Source: Polynucleobacter sp. SHI8 (lineage in GTDB: Bacteria; Pseudomonadota; Gammaproteobacteria; Burkholderiales; Burkholderiaceae). Taken from it: a stretch of 64,000 bases of DNA. Made by a program: the position numbers and the translations under genes. The stretch covers positions 2,356,001 through 2,420,000 of the forward strand of contig NZ_AP027204.1 in NCBI RefSeq assembly GCF_027944005.1, written 5' to 3'. This document shows, piece after piece, positions 1 through 9,399 of this stretch. The stretch's first letter is position 1. Each line of letters opens with the position of its first letter. The notes beneath the pieces were generated by a model. The model had not been told where the DNA came from and searched no databases. It saw nothing but the letters and a program-made list of their open reading frames with translations.

Positions 1-991
1 ATTTACTTGCCTTTGACCTTGGATGCGCTAAGTCATATGCTTGCGCTAAATGTTGAAAATCTAGGGCAGTATAAATCTGAGTACTCCCAATGCTGGCGTG
101 TCCAAGCATTTCTTGAACGGCCCTTAGATCATGAGATGACTGTAATACATGACTTGCAAAACTGTGTCGCAACATATGTGGATGAACATGGACTGGTAAT
201 CCTGACCTCATGGCAAGATTTTTTAAACGCTCTTGAACAGTCCTTGGCGAAAGTCTTTGGGCTTTTTGATTCATAAATAGAGGGCCTGCACTCTTCGCTT
301 GTTCCGCCATTTTTATTGCCCATGCATCAAACCAAGTTCTAAGAGCCTGCATTGCTGACGATCCGATAGGAACAATCCGACGTTTTCCACCTTTACCCAA
401 CACATGAACTTCTTGACTATCCCAAGCTATCCATCCAAAAGAATCTTTCGAATACCCTTTTGTCATGGAACTATCAATTCCAAGAATTTCAGATAAGCGC
501 AATCCCGATGAATAAAACAACTCAACTAAGGCATGATCTCGCAACAAAGACCATTGTTCATTTGAGGGTTGACTTGCTTCTTGCTGAGCCTTTTCCATTA
601 AAACAATAGCGTATTCAACACTCAAGGCTTTAGGTAGGCTCTTCGCTTTTCTTGGGGCTCGCAGATCTTGAACAGGATTTACCTTTATCTCATGAATAGG
701 TGCCTGAGTCTTACTTGTAGCTAGCCAATCGAAAAAGGTTCTCCAAGCAGAAAGAAGTCGCGAGATGGATCTAGGTGAAGATCCTTGACTATGAAGTTTT
801 GCAACCCAAGATCTTGTATGAATACTCTTTACTTGATGTAACTCCAGATGCTCTTCGGATATGTTTTGACAAAGAATCATTAAATCTTGACGATAAGCTT
901 TGAGGGTATGGGGAGATAGTTGTCTAACGACCCTAAGCTCTTCAATGAATTGTTCAACCGCAAGGAGTTCCCTAGTGGTTGTGCCTTGCAT
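1..991 (-). CDS. xerC: Tyrosine recombinase XerC (3' end cut by window edge)
   Basis: Site-specific tyrosine recombinase that, with XerD, resolves chromosome dimers at dif. The minus-strand frame is open for 330 codons from an ATG at 991 and leaves the window without a stop, so only the last few residues can be missing. An N-terminal SAM-like DNA-binding part (about residues 1-110) is followed by the catalytic domain with SGLRLSE (first Arg), HMLRHS (His272, Arg275), GHASIGST (His298) and nucleophile Tyr307 in TQIYTAL. The ATG overlaps the TAA of the DUF484 gene by one base, the usual arrangement in beta- and gammaproteobacteria. Family and start are well supported. Confidence 0.93.
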   Translation of the reverse strand, partial: MQGTTTRELLAVEQFIEELRVVRQLSPHTLKAYRQDLMILCQNISEEHLELHQVKSIHTRSWVAKLHSQGSSPRSISRLLSAWRTFFDWLATSKTQAPIHEIKVNPVQDLRAPRKAKSLPKALSVEYAIVLMEKAQQEASQPSNEQWSLLRDHALVELFYSSGLRLSEILGIDSSMTKGYSKDSFGWIAWDSQEVHVLGKGGKRRIVPIGSSAMQALRTWFDAWAIKMAEQAKSAGPLFMNQKAQRLSPRTVQERLKNLAMRSGLPVHVHPHMLRHSFASHVLQSSHDLRAVQEMLGHASIGSTQIYTALDFQHLAQAYDLAHPRSKASK

Positions 992-1632
992 TACTGACCC
1001 TGGAATCGGTACAGCGCTGCGGCAGCCAGTTGAGCCAATTGATGTATATAGCTAAGGCCCATCTGAGGCGAAAATTTTTCTTTGTCTTGGCTCGCCATGA
1101 ATAACGCCCCCAAATTAGTACCTTGATACATCAATGGAATCACAACCATGCTGCTAGCATCTAACAAAAGATCTGAACTCACTAGATTCGTTACAAGATC
1201 GACACTACCGCAAATAGGCGCTAGATCTAATTTAGTCTTTAATTCCTCTGAGACTTGTTCTGGGGAAATAATTTCTACATTTCCAATATCAAACAACTTA
1301 TTAAGGCCAGTAGTAATGCTCTCAATGGTTGCATTTCGATCTTTAGAAGCCAGCAATCCCTCTAACCACTTCACCATTAAGGTTTGAGTACGATCATTTT
1401 CAGTCCCGAAACGTAGCATCTCAGATAATCGCTGATTTAAATCTCGATTTTGGTTTCTGAGTAAAGCCATTTGTTTTTCTTGTAAAGAAATTGCTTTACC
1501 ACTATGCGAGTTAGCCAGCTCAATTTGGGCCAATAAATCCGGATGACGGTCAAAAAATCCGGCTGTTGATAAAAGCCACTGCGCAACTAAACGCTCTTGT
1601 TCTTGCTGAGGTTGATCGATATCAGTATCCAT
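991..1632 (-). CDS. DUF484 family protein
   Basis: Protein of 213 residues with a GAF-like fold, function unknown. It matches the DUF484 family by size and by its context directly upstream of xerC. The N-terminal third contains a typical LLSTAGFFDRHPDLLAQ stretch, then a helical region of about residues 60-90 that may be a coiled coil, then a GAF-like core ending in a helix rich in Ala and Leu (IHQLAQLAAAALYRF). It is probably co-transcribed with xerC through a one-base stop/start overlap. In many relatives dapF lies upstream; here gatB does, so the usual dapF linkage is lost. Confidence 0.85.
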   Translation of the reverse strand: MDTDIDQPQQEQERLVAQWLLSTAGFFDRHPDLLAQIELANSHSGKAISLQEKQMALLRNQNRDLNQRLSEMLRFGTENDRTQTLMVKWLEGLLASKDRNATIESITTGLNKLFDIGNVEIISPEQVSEELKTKLDLAPICGSVDLVTNLVSSDLLLDASSMVVIPLMYQGTNLGALFMASQDKEKFSPQMGLSYIHQLAQLAAAALYRFQGQ

Positions 1633-1654
1633 TTAAGTATTTTTTCTTAATAAA

Positions 1655-3139
1655 TTAGTTGCTTAATTTTTCTTTTAAAATCTGATTCACTTGTGCAGGA
1701 TTGGCTTTGCCTTTAGATGCCTTCATAATTTGACCTACTAAAGAATTAAACGCTTTTTCCTTGCCACTCCTAAATTCTTCAACCGATTTTGGATTATCCG
1801 AGAGAACTTGGTCAATAATTTTTTCAATCGCTCCAACATCACTGATTTGCTTTAATCCTTTTTCTTCGATGAGTGCATCTACTACACCTTGATCGGCTAA
1901 TGCTCCTGATACGCCTCTTTCCCAAAGTGTTGCAAATATATCTTTGGCAATTTTGTTGGAAATAGTTCCATCCTGAATTCTTTGCAAGATTTGAGCAAGG
2001 TGGGATGGTCGTACTGGTGATTCGGATGCTTCAAGACCATCTCGATTCAAAGCTGACGCAAGATCTCCCGACATCAGATTGACGGCAGGTTTGACTATAT
2101 CTTCTTTTATTAAGGTGAGTAATTCAATAAAGTAATCCGCAGTTGATTTACTTTGGGTTAACAAAGAAGCGTCATAGTCACTTAAACCATAAGAGGTTTG
2201 CCATGTATTTCTTAATGCACTTGGTAAGGCGGGCATGGTTGCTCGAATGCTGGCAATCATTTCCTCTGTAATATGCAGCGGCAATAAGTCTGGATCAGGA
2301 AAGTAACGGTAATCTTGAGCATCCTCTTTACTTCTCATACTTCTGGTCTCTTGACGATCCGGGTCATATAAGCGGGTTTCTTGCTTAACGACGCCCCCAT
2401 CTTCAATGAGCTCAATTTGCCGTTGTACTTCATACTGAATTGCTTCCTCTAGGAACTTAAAGGAGTTCAGATTTTTTATCTCACACCTTGTACCAAACTC
2501 TTGCTGTCCGAGTGGTCTTACTGACACATTGGCATCACATCTAAATGAGCCTTCTTGCATATTGCCATCACAAATTCCAATCCACATCACGAGTGCATGT
2601 AACTCTTTTGCGTACGCAACTGCCTCAGCTGCACTGCGCATGACAGGATCAGTAACAATCTCTAATAAGGGTGTTCCCGCTCGGTTTAAATCAATACCAC
2701 TCGATTTTTCACCATGCAGTCCAACAAAATCATCATGTAAAGATTTTCCAGCATCTTCTTCTAAATGAGCTCTAGTTAATTGAATTTCTTTTTTTACGCC
2801 GTCAATTTCAATAGGAATCTTGCCACCGATTACAACGGGTAATGCAAATTGACTAATTTGATAACCTTTTGGTAAGTCTGGATAAAAATAGTTTTTTCTT
2901 GCAAAAACGCTGATAGGGGCAATTTTAGAGCCGATCGCCAACCCAAAACGAATGGCATGATTGACCGCTTCTTGGTTTAATACGGGCAAAGTTCCAGGAA
3001 GCGCCAAGTCAACTGGACAAGCCTGAACATTCGGTTCCGCACCAAAAGCAATGCTTGCACCACTAAATATTTTTGAATTCGTTTTTAATTGCGCGTGTGT
3101 TTCAAGCCCAATCACCACCTCCCAATTTGACCTTGTCAT
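1655..3139 (-). CDS. gatB: Asp-tRNA(Asn)/Glu-tRNA(Gln) amidotransferase subunit B
   Basis: GatB binds misacylated tRNA and carries out the kinase and transamidation steps of the GatCAB complex in the cytoplasm. The N-terminal cradle shows GLETHAQL; GIDLNRAGTPL and the LEEDAGKS region follow; the C-terminal YqeY-like tail ends MKASKGKANPAQVNQILKEK. An upstream in-frame ATG at 3178 exists, but the ATG at 3139 overlaps the gatA TGA as ATGA and directly precedes the family's usual N-terminus (TRSNWEVVIGLE), so I chose 3139 (494 residues). Third gene of gatC-gatA-gatB. Its presence implies indirect Gln-tRNA and/or Asn-tRNA synthesis. Confidence 0.96.
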   Translation of the reverse strand: MTRSNWEVVIGLETHAQLKTNSKIFSGASIAFGAEPNVQACPVDLALPGTLPVLNQEAVNHAIRFGLAIGSKIAPISVFARKNYFYPDLPKGYQISQFALPVVIGGKIPIEIDGVKKEIQLTRAHLEEDAGKSLHDDFVGLHGEKSSGIDLNRAGTPLLEIVTDPVMRSAAEAVAYAKELHALVMWIGICDGNMQEGSFRCDANVSVRPLGQQEFGTRCEIKNLNSFKFLEEAIQYEVQRQIELIEDGGVVKQETRLYDPDRQETRSMRSKEDAQDYRYFPDPDLLPLHITEEMIASIRATMPALPSALRNTWQTSYGLSDYDASLLTQSKSTADYFIELLTLIKEDIVKPAVNLMSGDLASALNRDGLEASESPVRPSHLAQILQRIQDGTISNKIAKDIFATLWERGVSGALADQGVVDALIEEKGLKQISDVGAIEKIIDQVLSDNPKSVEEFRSGKEKAFNSLVGQIMKASKGKANPAQVNQILKEKLSN

Positions 3140-4635
3140 AGCTGGACTCCGGAACTTGGTGGGACCAACTGATGCCAAGAACTACTCTGTTGATAATGAT
3201 CCGCTATTTGCAACATTTTTGCTTCAGAAAAATAATTTCCAATGATTTGTATGCCGATTGGTAAGCCTTGTTGACTCATTCCACATGGAATACTCATTGC
3301 GGGGAGACCCGCAAGATTTGGACTAAGTGTATAAATGTCTTCTAAATACATTTCCACAGGATCTTTAGACTTTTCGCCGACTTTCCATGCAACTTGAGGA
3401 GCGACAGGACCCATCAAAACATCACACCGGGTAAATGCCGCCTGAAAATCCTCGGCAATGATTCGTCTAATTTTCTGCGCTTGCAAATAATATGCGTCGT
3501 AATAGCCTTGGGATAGTACATAAGTACCGATCAAAATTCGACGTTTCACTTCGCCACCAAATCCTTCGGATCTAGATCTTTCATACATTTGATTGAGATC
3601 TTTGTATTCTTTAGCTCTAAATCCATAACGTACGCCATCATATCGACTCAAATTACTAGAAGCCTCTGCAGGTGCCAAAACATAGTAAACCGGTATTGAA
3701 AGCTTTGTTTTGGGCAAAGATACTGAAATACAAGTCGCACCTAACTCTTCAAATGTTTTTAAAGCCGCTTGTACCGAGTTACGAACCTCCTCTTGAAGGC
3801 CTTGTGCAAAATATTCGTCTGGAATACCAATGCGTAATCCCTGTAGAGGTAATCCTCCAGGAGTAGACCAAGGTTTTCCAAGTAATCCTTCAAAATCCAA
3901 GCTATCTTTACGTAATGATGTGGAGTCCCTTGGGTCGTGCCCAGAAATTACATTGAGTAAAAGGGCGCAATCTTTAGCAGATTTACCCATTGGACCTGCC
4001 TGATCAAGAGAGGATGCATAAGCAATCATCCCGTACCTAGATACGCTTCCATAAGTGGGTTTGATACCTGTTATCCCACAAAACGCTGCTGGTTGACGTA
4101 TGGAGCCGCCAGTGTCAGTGCCGGTGGCAATTGGCGTCAAACCTGCGGCAACTGCCACGGCTGAGCCTCCAGAAGATCCTCCTGACACATAACTAGTGTT
4201 CCAAGGATTGAGTGCGGGACCATAGGCAGAGTTTTCGTTTGAGGAACCCATGGCAAATTCGTCCATATTGGTTTTACCCAAACACACCATGCCAGCACCA
4301 TTGACCCCAAGAAGTTCCACAACCTTAGCATCATATGGGCTTAAATAGTTTTCTAACATTTTTGAAGCTGCGGTGGATTTCCAATCCTTGGTCACAAAAA
4401 CATCTTTGTGTGCAATTGGAATTCCAGTTAAAAGCCCAGCCTCTCCTTTTGCAATTTTTTGATCGGCGATCCTTGCATCTCGAAGGGATAAATCCTCTTG
4501 AATGTCTAAGTAGGAATTTAACTTTTGAGATCTTGCCATACGATTCAAGAAATACTGGGTTAGCTCAACGCTAGATATTTCCTTGCCAGAAAGGGCATTA
4601 GATAGCTCTGTGAGCGATTTTTCGTGCCAGTTCAC
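3136..4635 (-). CDS. gatA: Asp-tRNA(Asn)/Glu-tRNA(Gln) amidotransferase subunit A
   Basis: Glutaminase subunit of GatCAB, releasing ammonia from glutamine for amidation of Glu-tRNA(Gln) or Asp-tRNA(Asn). The amidase signature is complete: Lys77 in AHKDVF, cis-Ser154 in SGGSSGGSAVAVAAG and nucleophile Ser178 in TGGSIRQPA form the Ser-cisSer-Lys triad. Length of 499 residues is normal. The start overlaps the gatC stop by four bases and the stop overlaps the gatB start by four, so the three are translationally coupled. Confidence 0.97.
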   Translation of the reverse strand: MNWHEKSLTELSNALSGKEISSVELTQYFLNRMARSQKLNSYLDIQEDLSLRDARIADQKIAKGEAGLLTGIPIAHKDVFVTKDWKSTAASKMLENYLSPYDAKVVELLGVNGAGMVCLGKTNMDEFAMGSSNENSAYGPALNPWNTSYVSGGSSGGSAVAVAAGLTPIATGTDTGGSIRQPAAFCGITGIKPTYGSVSRYGMIAYASSLDQAGPMGKSAKDCALLLNVISGHDPRDSTSLRKDSLDFEGLLGKPWSTPGGLPLQGLRIGIPDEYFAQGLQEEVRNSVQAALKTFEELGATCISVSLPKTKLSIPVYYVLAPAEASSNLSRYDGVRYGFRAKEYKDLNQMYERSRSEGFGGEVKRRILIGTYVLSQGYYDAYYLQAQKIRRIIAEDFQAAFTRCDVLMGPVAPQVAWKVGEKSKDPVEMYLEDIYTLSPNLAGLPAMSIPCGMSQQGLPIGIQIIGNYFSEAKMLQIADHYQQSSSWHQLVPPSSGVQL

Positions 4636-4925
4636 TCAATCACCTTAGGCACTAAGAAGAGCCCCTCATGACTGACTGGCGCAGATAACATATTATTTGT
4701 GCGATTATTTTCTTCAGACACAATATCTACCCTTAATGCTTGACTAAGTGGCTCAATCACAGCAATTGGGTGAAACAAAGGCTCAACCCCTGTTGTATCA
4801 ACGGATTGCAATTCTGCCACCAAACTAAAAATGTTTTCTAACTCCTTAGAAACCTGTTTGGTCTGGTGAGGATCTAATTCCAAACCTGATAGTTTGGCTA
4901 AATGATTAATTTCTTCAATATTCAT
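4632..4925 (-). CDS. gatC: Asp-tRNA(Asn)/Glu-tRNA(Gln) amidotransferase subunit C
   Basis: Small stabilising subunit (97 residues) that wraps around the GatA-GatB interface. It shows the family pattern: an N-terminal HLAKLSGLEL helix, ELENIFSLVAELQSVDTTGVEPLFHP in the middle and a C-terminal LFLVPKVIE tail. First gene of the gatCAB operon. The 79-base gap to mreB on the other strand must hold the divergent promoters of both operons. Confidence 0.95.
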   Translation of the reverse strand: MNIEEINHLAKLSGLELDPHQTKQVSKELENIFSLVAELQSVDTTGVEPLFHPIAVIEPLSQALRVDIVSEENNRTNNMLSAPVSHEGLFLVPKVIE

Positions 4926-5004
4926 AACATGCTTGCAGTATCATATACATTATCTTCTAAAAACCAGTTTATATTGTAAATTTTAATATTCTCCCAAATA
5001 TCTT

Positions 5005-6045
5005 ATGTTCGGACTCTTCCGTAGTTACTTTTCTAACGATTTAGCAATCGATCTTGGCACAGCCAACACACTCATTTATATGCGCGACCGAGGCATAGTT
5101 CTAGACGAACCCTCTGTTGTTGCAATTCGACAAGATGGCTCAAGTGGTAAAAAAACCATCTTAGCCGTAGGGCATGAAGCGAAAGCTATGTTGGGTAGAG
5201 TGCCGGGTAATATCCAAGCCATCCGCCCGATGAAGGATGGTGTTATTGCTGATTTTACGATCACTGAGCAAATGCTCAAACAATTTATCAAAATGGTTCA
5301 TGAAACCAAATTTTTGAAGCCAAGTCCAAGAATTATTATTTGTGTACCTTGCGGATCAACCCAAGTTGAAAGACGAGCTATTCGTGAATCAGCTCTTGGA
5401 GCTGGGGCATCTCAAGTATTCCTCATTGAAGAGCCAATGGCTGCTGCAATTGGCGCTGGCCTTCCTGTAACAGAAGCTTCCGGATCTATGGTCATAGACA
5501 TCGGCGGTGGTACAACTGAGGTTGGTGTGATGTCCCTCGGCGGTATGGTTTACAAGTGGTCGGTACGTGTTGGTGGTGATAAATTTGATGATGCTATTAC
5601 TAATTACATTCGCCGTAATTACGGTATGTTGATAGGTGAGCAAACGGCTGAACTAATTAAGAAAACGATTGGTTCGGCTTTCCCCGGAAATGAAGTTCGC
5701 GAAATGGAAGTGAAAGGTAGAAATCTTTCGGAAGGTATTCCAAGAAGCTTTACCGTTACGAGTAATGAAATTTTAGAAGCTTTGTCCGATCCTTTAAATC
5801 AAATTGTGATTGCGGTGAAATCTGCTCTCGAACAAACTCCTCCTGAATTAGCTTCTGATATTGCAGAACGAGGCATGATGCTCACAGGTGGTGGCGCATT
5901 ACTTCGCGATTTAGACAGATTGTTGTTAGAAGAAACTGGTTTGCCTGTTCACGTAGCTGATGATCCATTGACCTGCGTAGCTCGTGGCTCTGGAATGGCT
6001 CTAGAAAGAATGGATAAGCTGAGTAGTATCTTCTCTCAAGAGTAA
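5005..6045 (+). CDS. mreB: Rod-shape-determining actin homologue MreB
   Basis: Cytoplasmic actin-like ATPase that positions the elongasome along the membrane. 346 residues with phosphate-binding loops IDLGTANTLIY near residue 15 and VIDIGGGTTEVG near residue 160, and an adenosine motif TGGGALLRDL near residue 295. The N-terminus (MFGLFRSYFSNDL) is amphipathic, as in membrane-binding MreB. First gene of mreB-mreC-mreD-mrdA-rodA on the plus strand. Confidence 0.97.
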   Translation: MFGLFRSYFSNDLAIDLGTANTLIYMRDRGIVLDEPSVVAIRQDGSSGKKTILAVGHEAKAMLGRVPGNIQAIRPMKDGVIADFTITEQMLKQFIKMVHETKFLKPSPRIIICVPCGSTQVERRAIRESALGAGASQVFLIEEPMAAAIGAGLPVTEASGSMVIDIGGGTTEVGVMSLGGMVYKWSVRVGGDKFDDAITNYIRRNYGMLIGEQTAELIKKTIGSAFPGNEVREMEVKGRNLSEGIPRSFTVTSNEILEALSDPLNQIVIAVKSALEQTPPELASDIAERGMMLTGGGALLRDLDRLLLEETGLPVHVADDPLTCVARGSGMALERMDKLSSIFSQE

Positions 6046-6071
6046 CTTCACCATAAAAACTGAGGTGCAAA

Positions 6072-6971
6072 TTGTTTCGGAGCTCCCCGACCTTATTTAA
6101 TCAAGGTGCACCTTTTTTAAAGTTGTTTTTTTTTCTATTGTTGGGTTCAGTGTTTATCTTTGCAGATTACAAACTGCATGCCACTGAGAAAATCAGGTTG
6201 GTTGGAAATAATCTACTTTTTCCAATCCAACAATTATTATCCCAACCAGGTAAATTGTCTGATATATCTTTAGATTACTTTCAAACACGCGCCTCTTTAA
6301 AGCATCAATTAGAGGAACAATCTTCACAGTTAGATAATCTCCGACTCATGGCGAACCAAGCAGAGGCATTAGAGTCTGAAAACTCGCATATGCGCAAGTT
6401 GCTATCTCTTCAACAAAAATCAAAGGTAAAGTCTTTGGCTGCTGAAGTGATTTTTAGTCCATTAAGTCCAAGCTCGCAGAGAATTATTATTAATCGAGGG
6501 AGTGCTGATGGCGTTATATCAGGAATGCCTATTGCATCCGAGGCCGGCATCATGGGTCAAATTGTTCGAGTTTTTGAAAACTCTTCTGAAGCCGCTCTTC
6601 TGGAGGATCGAGACTTTGCCATCCCCGTTCTGGTTGAGCGCAATGGCTTAAGGACAGTTCTGTTTGGAGTAGGTCGAGGAGAGCCTTTAGAATTACGTTA
6701 TGTTAATAATCTGGCTGACTTAGATGTTGGTGACCATTTAATTACATCAGGTATTGATGGTACTTATCCTGCTGGAATGCCGGTTGCGATGATTAGTAAA
6801 ATCGATCGCTCTTCTGATAACTCTGGGGCGATCATCGCATGTAAGCCATTAGCCAAATTACATCACCATCGACATTTAAGTATCTTGTTATACCAACCAA
6901 CGACGATTGCTCCAAGTCCTACAGAGTCTGAGGTTGTAAAAAATAGACTTCGTCAGAAAAAAGGAAATTAA
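6072..6971 (+). CDS. mreC: Rod-shape-determining protein MreC
   Basis: Inner-membrane protein whose periplasmic part activates PBP2. One transmembrane segment near residues 15-32 is followed by a coiled coil at about 65-110 (LEEQSSQLDNLRLMANQAEALE) and the two beta-barrel domains typical of MreC (RIIINRGSADGVISGMP, then VGDHLITSGIDGTYPAGMPV). The start is a TTG at 6072, supported by GAGGTG five bases upstream; no ATG fits. It follows mreB by 26 bases, and its stop overlaps the mreD ATG. Confidence 0.93.
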   Translation: MFRSSPTLFNQGAPFLKLFFFLLLGSVFIFADYKLHATEKIRLVGNNLLFPIQQLLSQPGKLSDISLDYFQTRASLKHQLEEQSSQLDNLRLMANQAEALESENSHMRKLLSLQQKSKVKSLAAEVIFSPLSPSSQRIIINRGSADGVISGMPIASEAGIMGQIVRVFENSSEAALLEDRDFAIPVLVERNGLRTVLFGVGRGEPLELRYVNNLADLDVGDHLITSGIDGTYPAGMPVAMISKIDRSSDNSGAIIACKPLAKLHHHRHLSILLYQPTTIAPSPTESEVVKNRLRQKKGN

Positions 6972-7471
6972 TGGCCTTTTCAATTTTCAAGCTGCGCACA
7001 ATGACGGGACCACTCTTTACTCTGATAGGTGCCTTTATTTTGAACATGTTTCCATGGGGTAATTCCCCATGGGTTCCTGATTTTCTTCTCATTGCTTTGG
7101 CTTTTTGGGTTTTACAAGCTCCAGAAAAGATTAATTTATTATCCGCATTTTTGCTCGGCCTATTAATGGATATTCAAACATCTCAGTATTTGGGTATTCA
7201 TGCCATCATTTATGTAACCGCTAGTTTTGTCATTATTTATTCGCAACGTCGTTTATTAAATGCGACTTTATTTGGGCAAACATTCATCATGCTTCAAGTA
7301 TTTTTAATTGCCAATTTTGTATTTTTACTGATGCTTTGGCTCATTGGGCAAAGTAAGGAAATTTCTTTTGCTTTCCTCATCATACCGAGTCTTATTGAAA
7401 CTGGTTTATGGCCTATCTTTAAAAATGCTTTATCAAGTCGCGCATCTTTTATCAACCATCATCATTCTTGA
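6971..7471 (+). CDS. mreD: Rod-shape-determining protein MreD
   Basis: Polytopic inner-membrane partner of MreC (166 residues, about five transmembrane helices). The signature region VPDFLLIALAFWVLQAP, then GLLMDIQTSQYLGIHA, is clear. Its ATG overlaps the mreC stop by one base (TAATG), indicating translational coupling. It ends 11 bases before mrdA. Confidence 0.93.
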   Translation: MAFSIFKLRTMTGPLFTLIGAFILNMFPWGNSPWVPDFLLIALAFWVLQAPEKINLLSAFLLGLLMDIQTSQYLGIHAIIYVTASFVIIYSQRRLLNATLFGQTFIMLQVFLIANFVFLLMLWLIGQSKEISFAFLIIPSLIETGLWPIFKNALSSRASFINHHHS

Positions 7472-7482
7472 TGGGGTAATGC

Positions 7483-9399
7483 ATGGCTCGGCAAAATGAT
7501 TCTTATTCATCTTTAGAAACCTTCCAAAGTCGCATTCAAATCGCCCTATGGTTTGTAATGATTTGTTTATTTATTTTGTTTTTTCGCTTCTTTTGGCTTC
7601 AGGTAGTTAAACATACAAAATATTCAACCGCATCGGAAAGCAACCGTATTGCAATTATTACAACGCAATCCCAACGGGGTCTTATTATCGATCGTAACGG
7701 CATTGTCATTGCTAGGAATTTTCCATCCTACTCTTTAGAAATTACTCCAGCAGGAGTCAATCAACCGATTGAGGAATTGGTTACCTCGCTCAATACCGTT
7801 ATTAAAATATCTAATAAAGATCGACAAAACTTTTATAGATCGCTTCAAGGGGCAAAAAAAACTGAAAGTATTGCCCTTCGCAATTTCTTAAATGATGAAG
7901 AAGTCGCGCGATTTATGTCTCGTCGATACGCCTTTCCGGGTGTGGAAGTTCAAGTAAGATATTTTCGTGAATATCCCTATCAAGAGTTAGGTGCCCACCT
8001 CATTGGATATACCGGAAGAGTTTCTCAAAAAGATCGTGAAAAACTGCTTGCTGAACTTGAAGAATCCTCTGATGAGACCAACAGTGATGAATTACGCCCT
8101 ATCAAAATAAAGGGTATCCAACAAGTTGGGAAAATTGGTCTTGAGCAAAGTTATGAAAAAGAATTAAGGGGAACTCTGGGTTATAGTCAAGTTGAAATCA
8201 CTGCCGGTGGACGGGTAGTTCGTAACTTGTCATCGACAGCGCCAATCGCAGGCTCTAATCTTTCTCTTGCTGTAGATATTAAATTACAGTACCTGATGGA
8301 GCATCTCTATAGCAAAAGGCGCGGTGCTGCCGTTGTCATTGAAGTTAGTACGGGGGACGTCCTGGCTTTTGTTTCGATGCCAACATATAATCCAAATGCC
8401 TTTATTGACGGCATTGATGCTGATTTGTGGAAAAAATTAAATGACTCTCCAGAAAAGCCTTTATTTAATCGGCCATTACGAGGAACCTACCCACCGGGCT
8501 CAACTTTTAAACCTTTTATGGCTTTAGCTGCTTTAGAAGGAAAATTTAGAACTCCAGAACAAGGTATTAGTGATCCTGGTTATTTTAAATTTGGCAATAC
8601 AACCTTTAGGGATGATGCTGTCAATGGCCATGGCTTTGTCAATATGCGTCAATCTATCGCAGTCTCTTGTGATACGTATTACTATATTTTGGCTCGGGAT
8701 ATGGGTATTAATGCCATCAGCGCTTTTATGAAAGATCTTGGATTTGGGCAGATATCAGGTATTGATATTAATGGTGAGGTACGGGGAATATTACCTTCCA
8801 AAGAGTGGAAAAAAGCATATTACTCCGACCCATCAAAGCAAGCTTGGGGTGAAGGTGACACGATTTCTATTGGTATTGGACAAGGCTATAACAGTTACAC
8901 TATTCTCCAACTTGCCCAAGCAACAGCAATCATTGCTAATCAAGGTGTGGTTATGAGGCCACATTTAGTGAAGATGATAGAAGATCCGATCACTCACCAA
9001 AAATCACTTACAGTTCCTTCAGAAACAACAAGATTAAATATCAAGAAAGAAAATTTAGCTGTCATTACTGATGGAATGATTGGCGTGAATCAATCAGGAA
9101 CGGGAAGAGTGCCCTTTGCTGGTGTCAAATATCCTGTTGCTGGAAAGACAGGAACTGCTCAGGTTTTTAGCCTAGGCGGTAAACAGTACAACGCTGGTGC
9201 GATTTCTGAGTTTAAAAGAGATCATGCGCTTTATATAGCGTTCGCTCCAGCAGATAAGCCTAAATATGCGCTAGCTTTAGTGGTTGAAAATGCAGGTTTT
9301 GGCGCCACTGCTGCAGCTCCCATTGCTAGACAAACGCTTGATTATTTAATGCTAAACACTTGGCCAGAAGGAGTTCCTGCATGGAAAACCGCTCCGTAG
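7483..9399 (+). CDS. mrdA: Penicillin-binding protein 2, elongasome transpeptidase
   Basis: Class B PBP that cross-links peptidoglycan during side-wall growth with RodA. 638 residues: transmembrane anchor near 18-40, dimerisation/pedestal domain, then the transpeptidase domain with nucleophile Ser340 in PPGSTFKPF, the SxN-type motif in AVSCDTYYY and the KTG box at Lys555 (AGKTGTAQV). The start is an ATG 11 bases after mreD. Its 3' end overlaps the start of rodA by 19 bases. Confidence 0.96.
   Translation: MARQNDSYSSLETFQSRIQIALWFVMICLFILFFRFFWLQVVKHTKYSTASESNRIAIITTQSQRGLIIDRNGIVIARNFPSYSLEITPAGVNQPIEELVTSLNTVIKISNKDRQNFYRSLQGAKKTESIALRNFLNDEEVARFMSRRYAFPGVEVQVRYFREYPYQELGAHLIGYTGRVSQKDREKLLAELEESSDETNSDELRPIKIKGIQQVGKIGLEQSYEKELRGTLGYSQVEITAGGRVVRNLSSTAPIAGSNLSLAVDIKLQYLMEHLYSKRRGAAVVIEVSTGDVLAFVSMPTYNPNAFIDGIDADLWKKLNDSPEKPLFNRPLRGTYPPGSTFKPFMALAALEGKFRTPEQGISDPGYFKFGNTTFRDDAVNGHGFVNMRQSIAVSCDTYYYILARDMGINAISAFMKDLGFGQISGIDINGEVRGILPSKEWKKAYYSDPSKQAWGEGDTISIGIGQGYNSYTILQLAQATAIIANQGVVMRPHLVKMIEDPITHQKSLTVPSETTRLNIKKENLAVITDGMIGVNQSGTGRVPFAGVKYPVAGKTGTAQVFSLGGKQYNAGAISEFKRDHALYIAFAPADKPKYALALVVENAGFGATAAAPIARQTLDYLMLNTWPEGVPAWKTAP

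Noticed and set aside
7..276. 89-codon plus-strand frame at the left edge
   Set aside because: It lies wholly antisense to xerC, whose catalytic motifs are clear on the minus strand.
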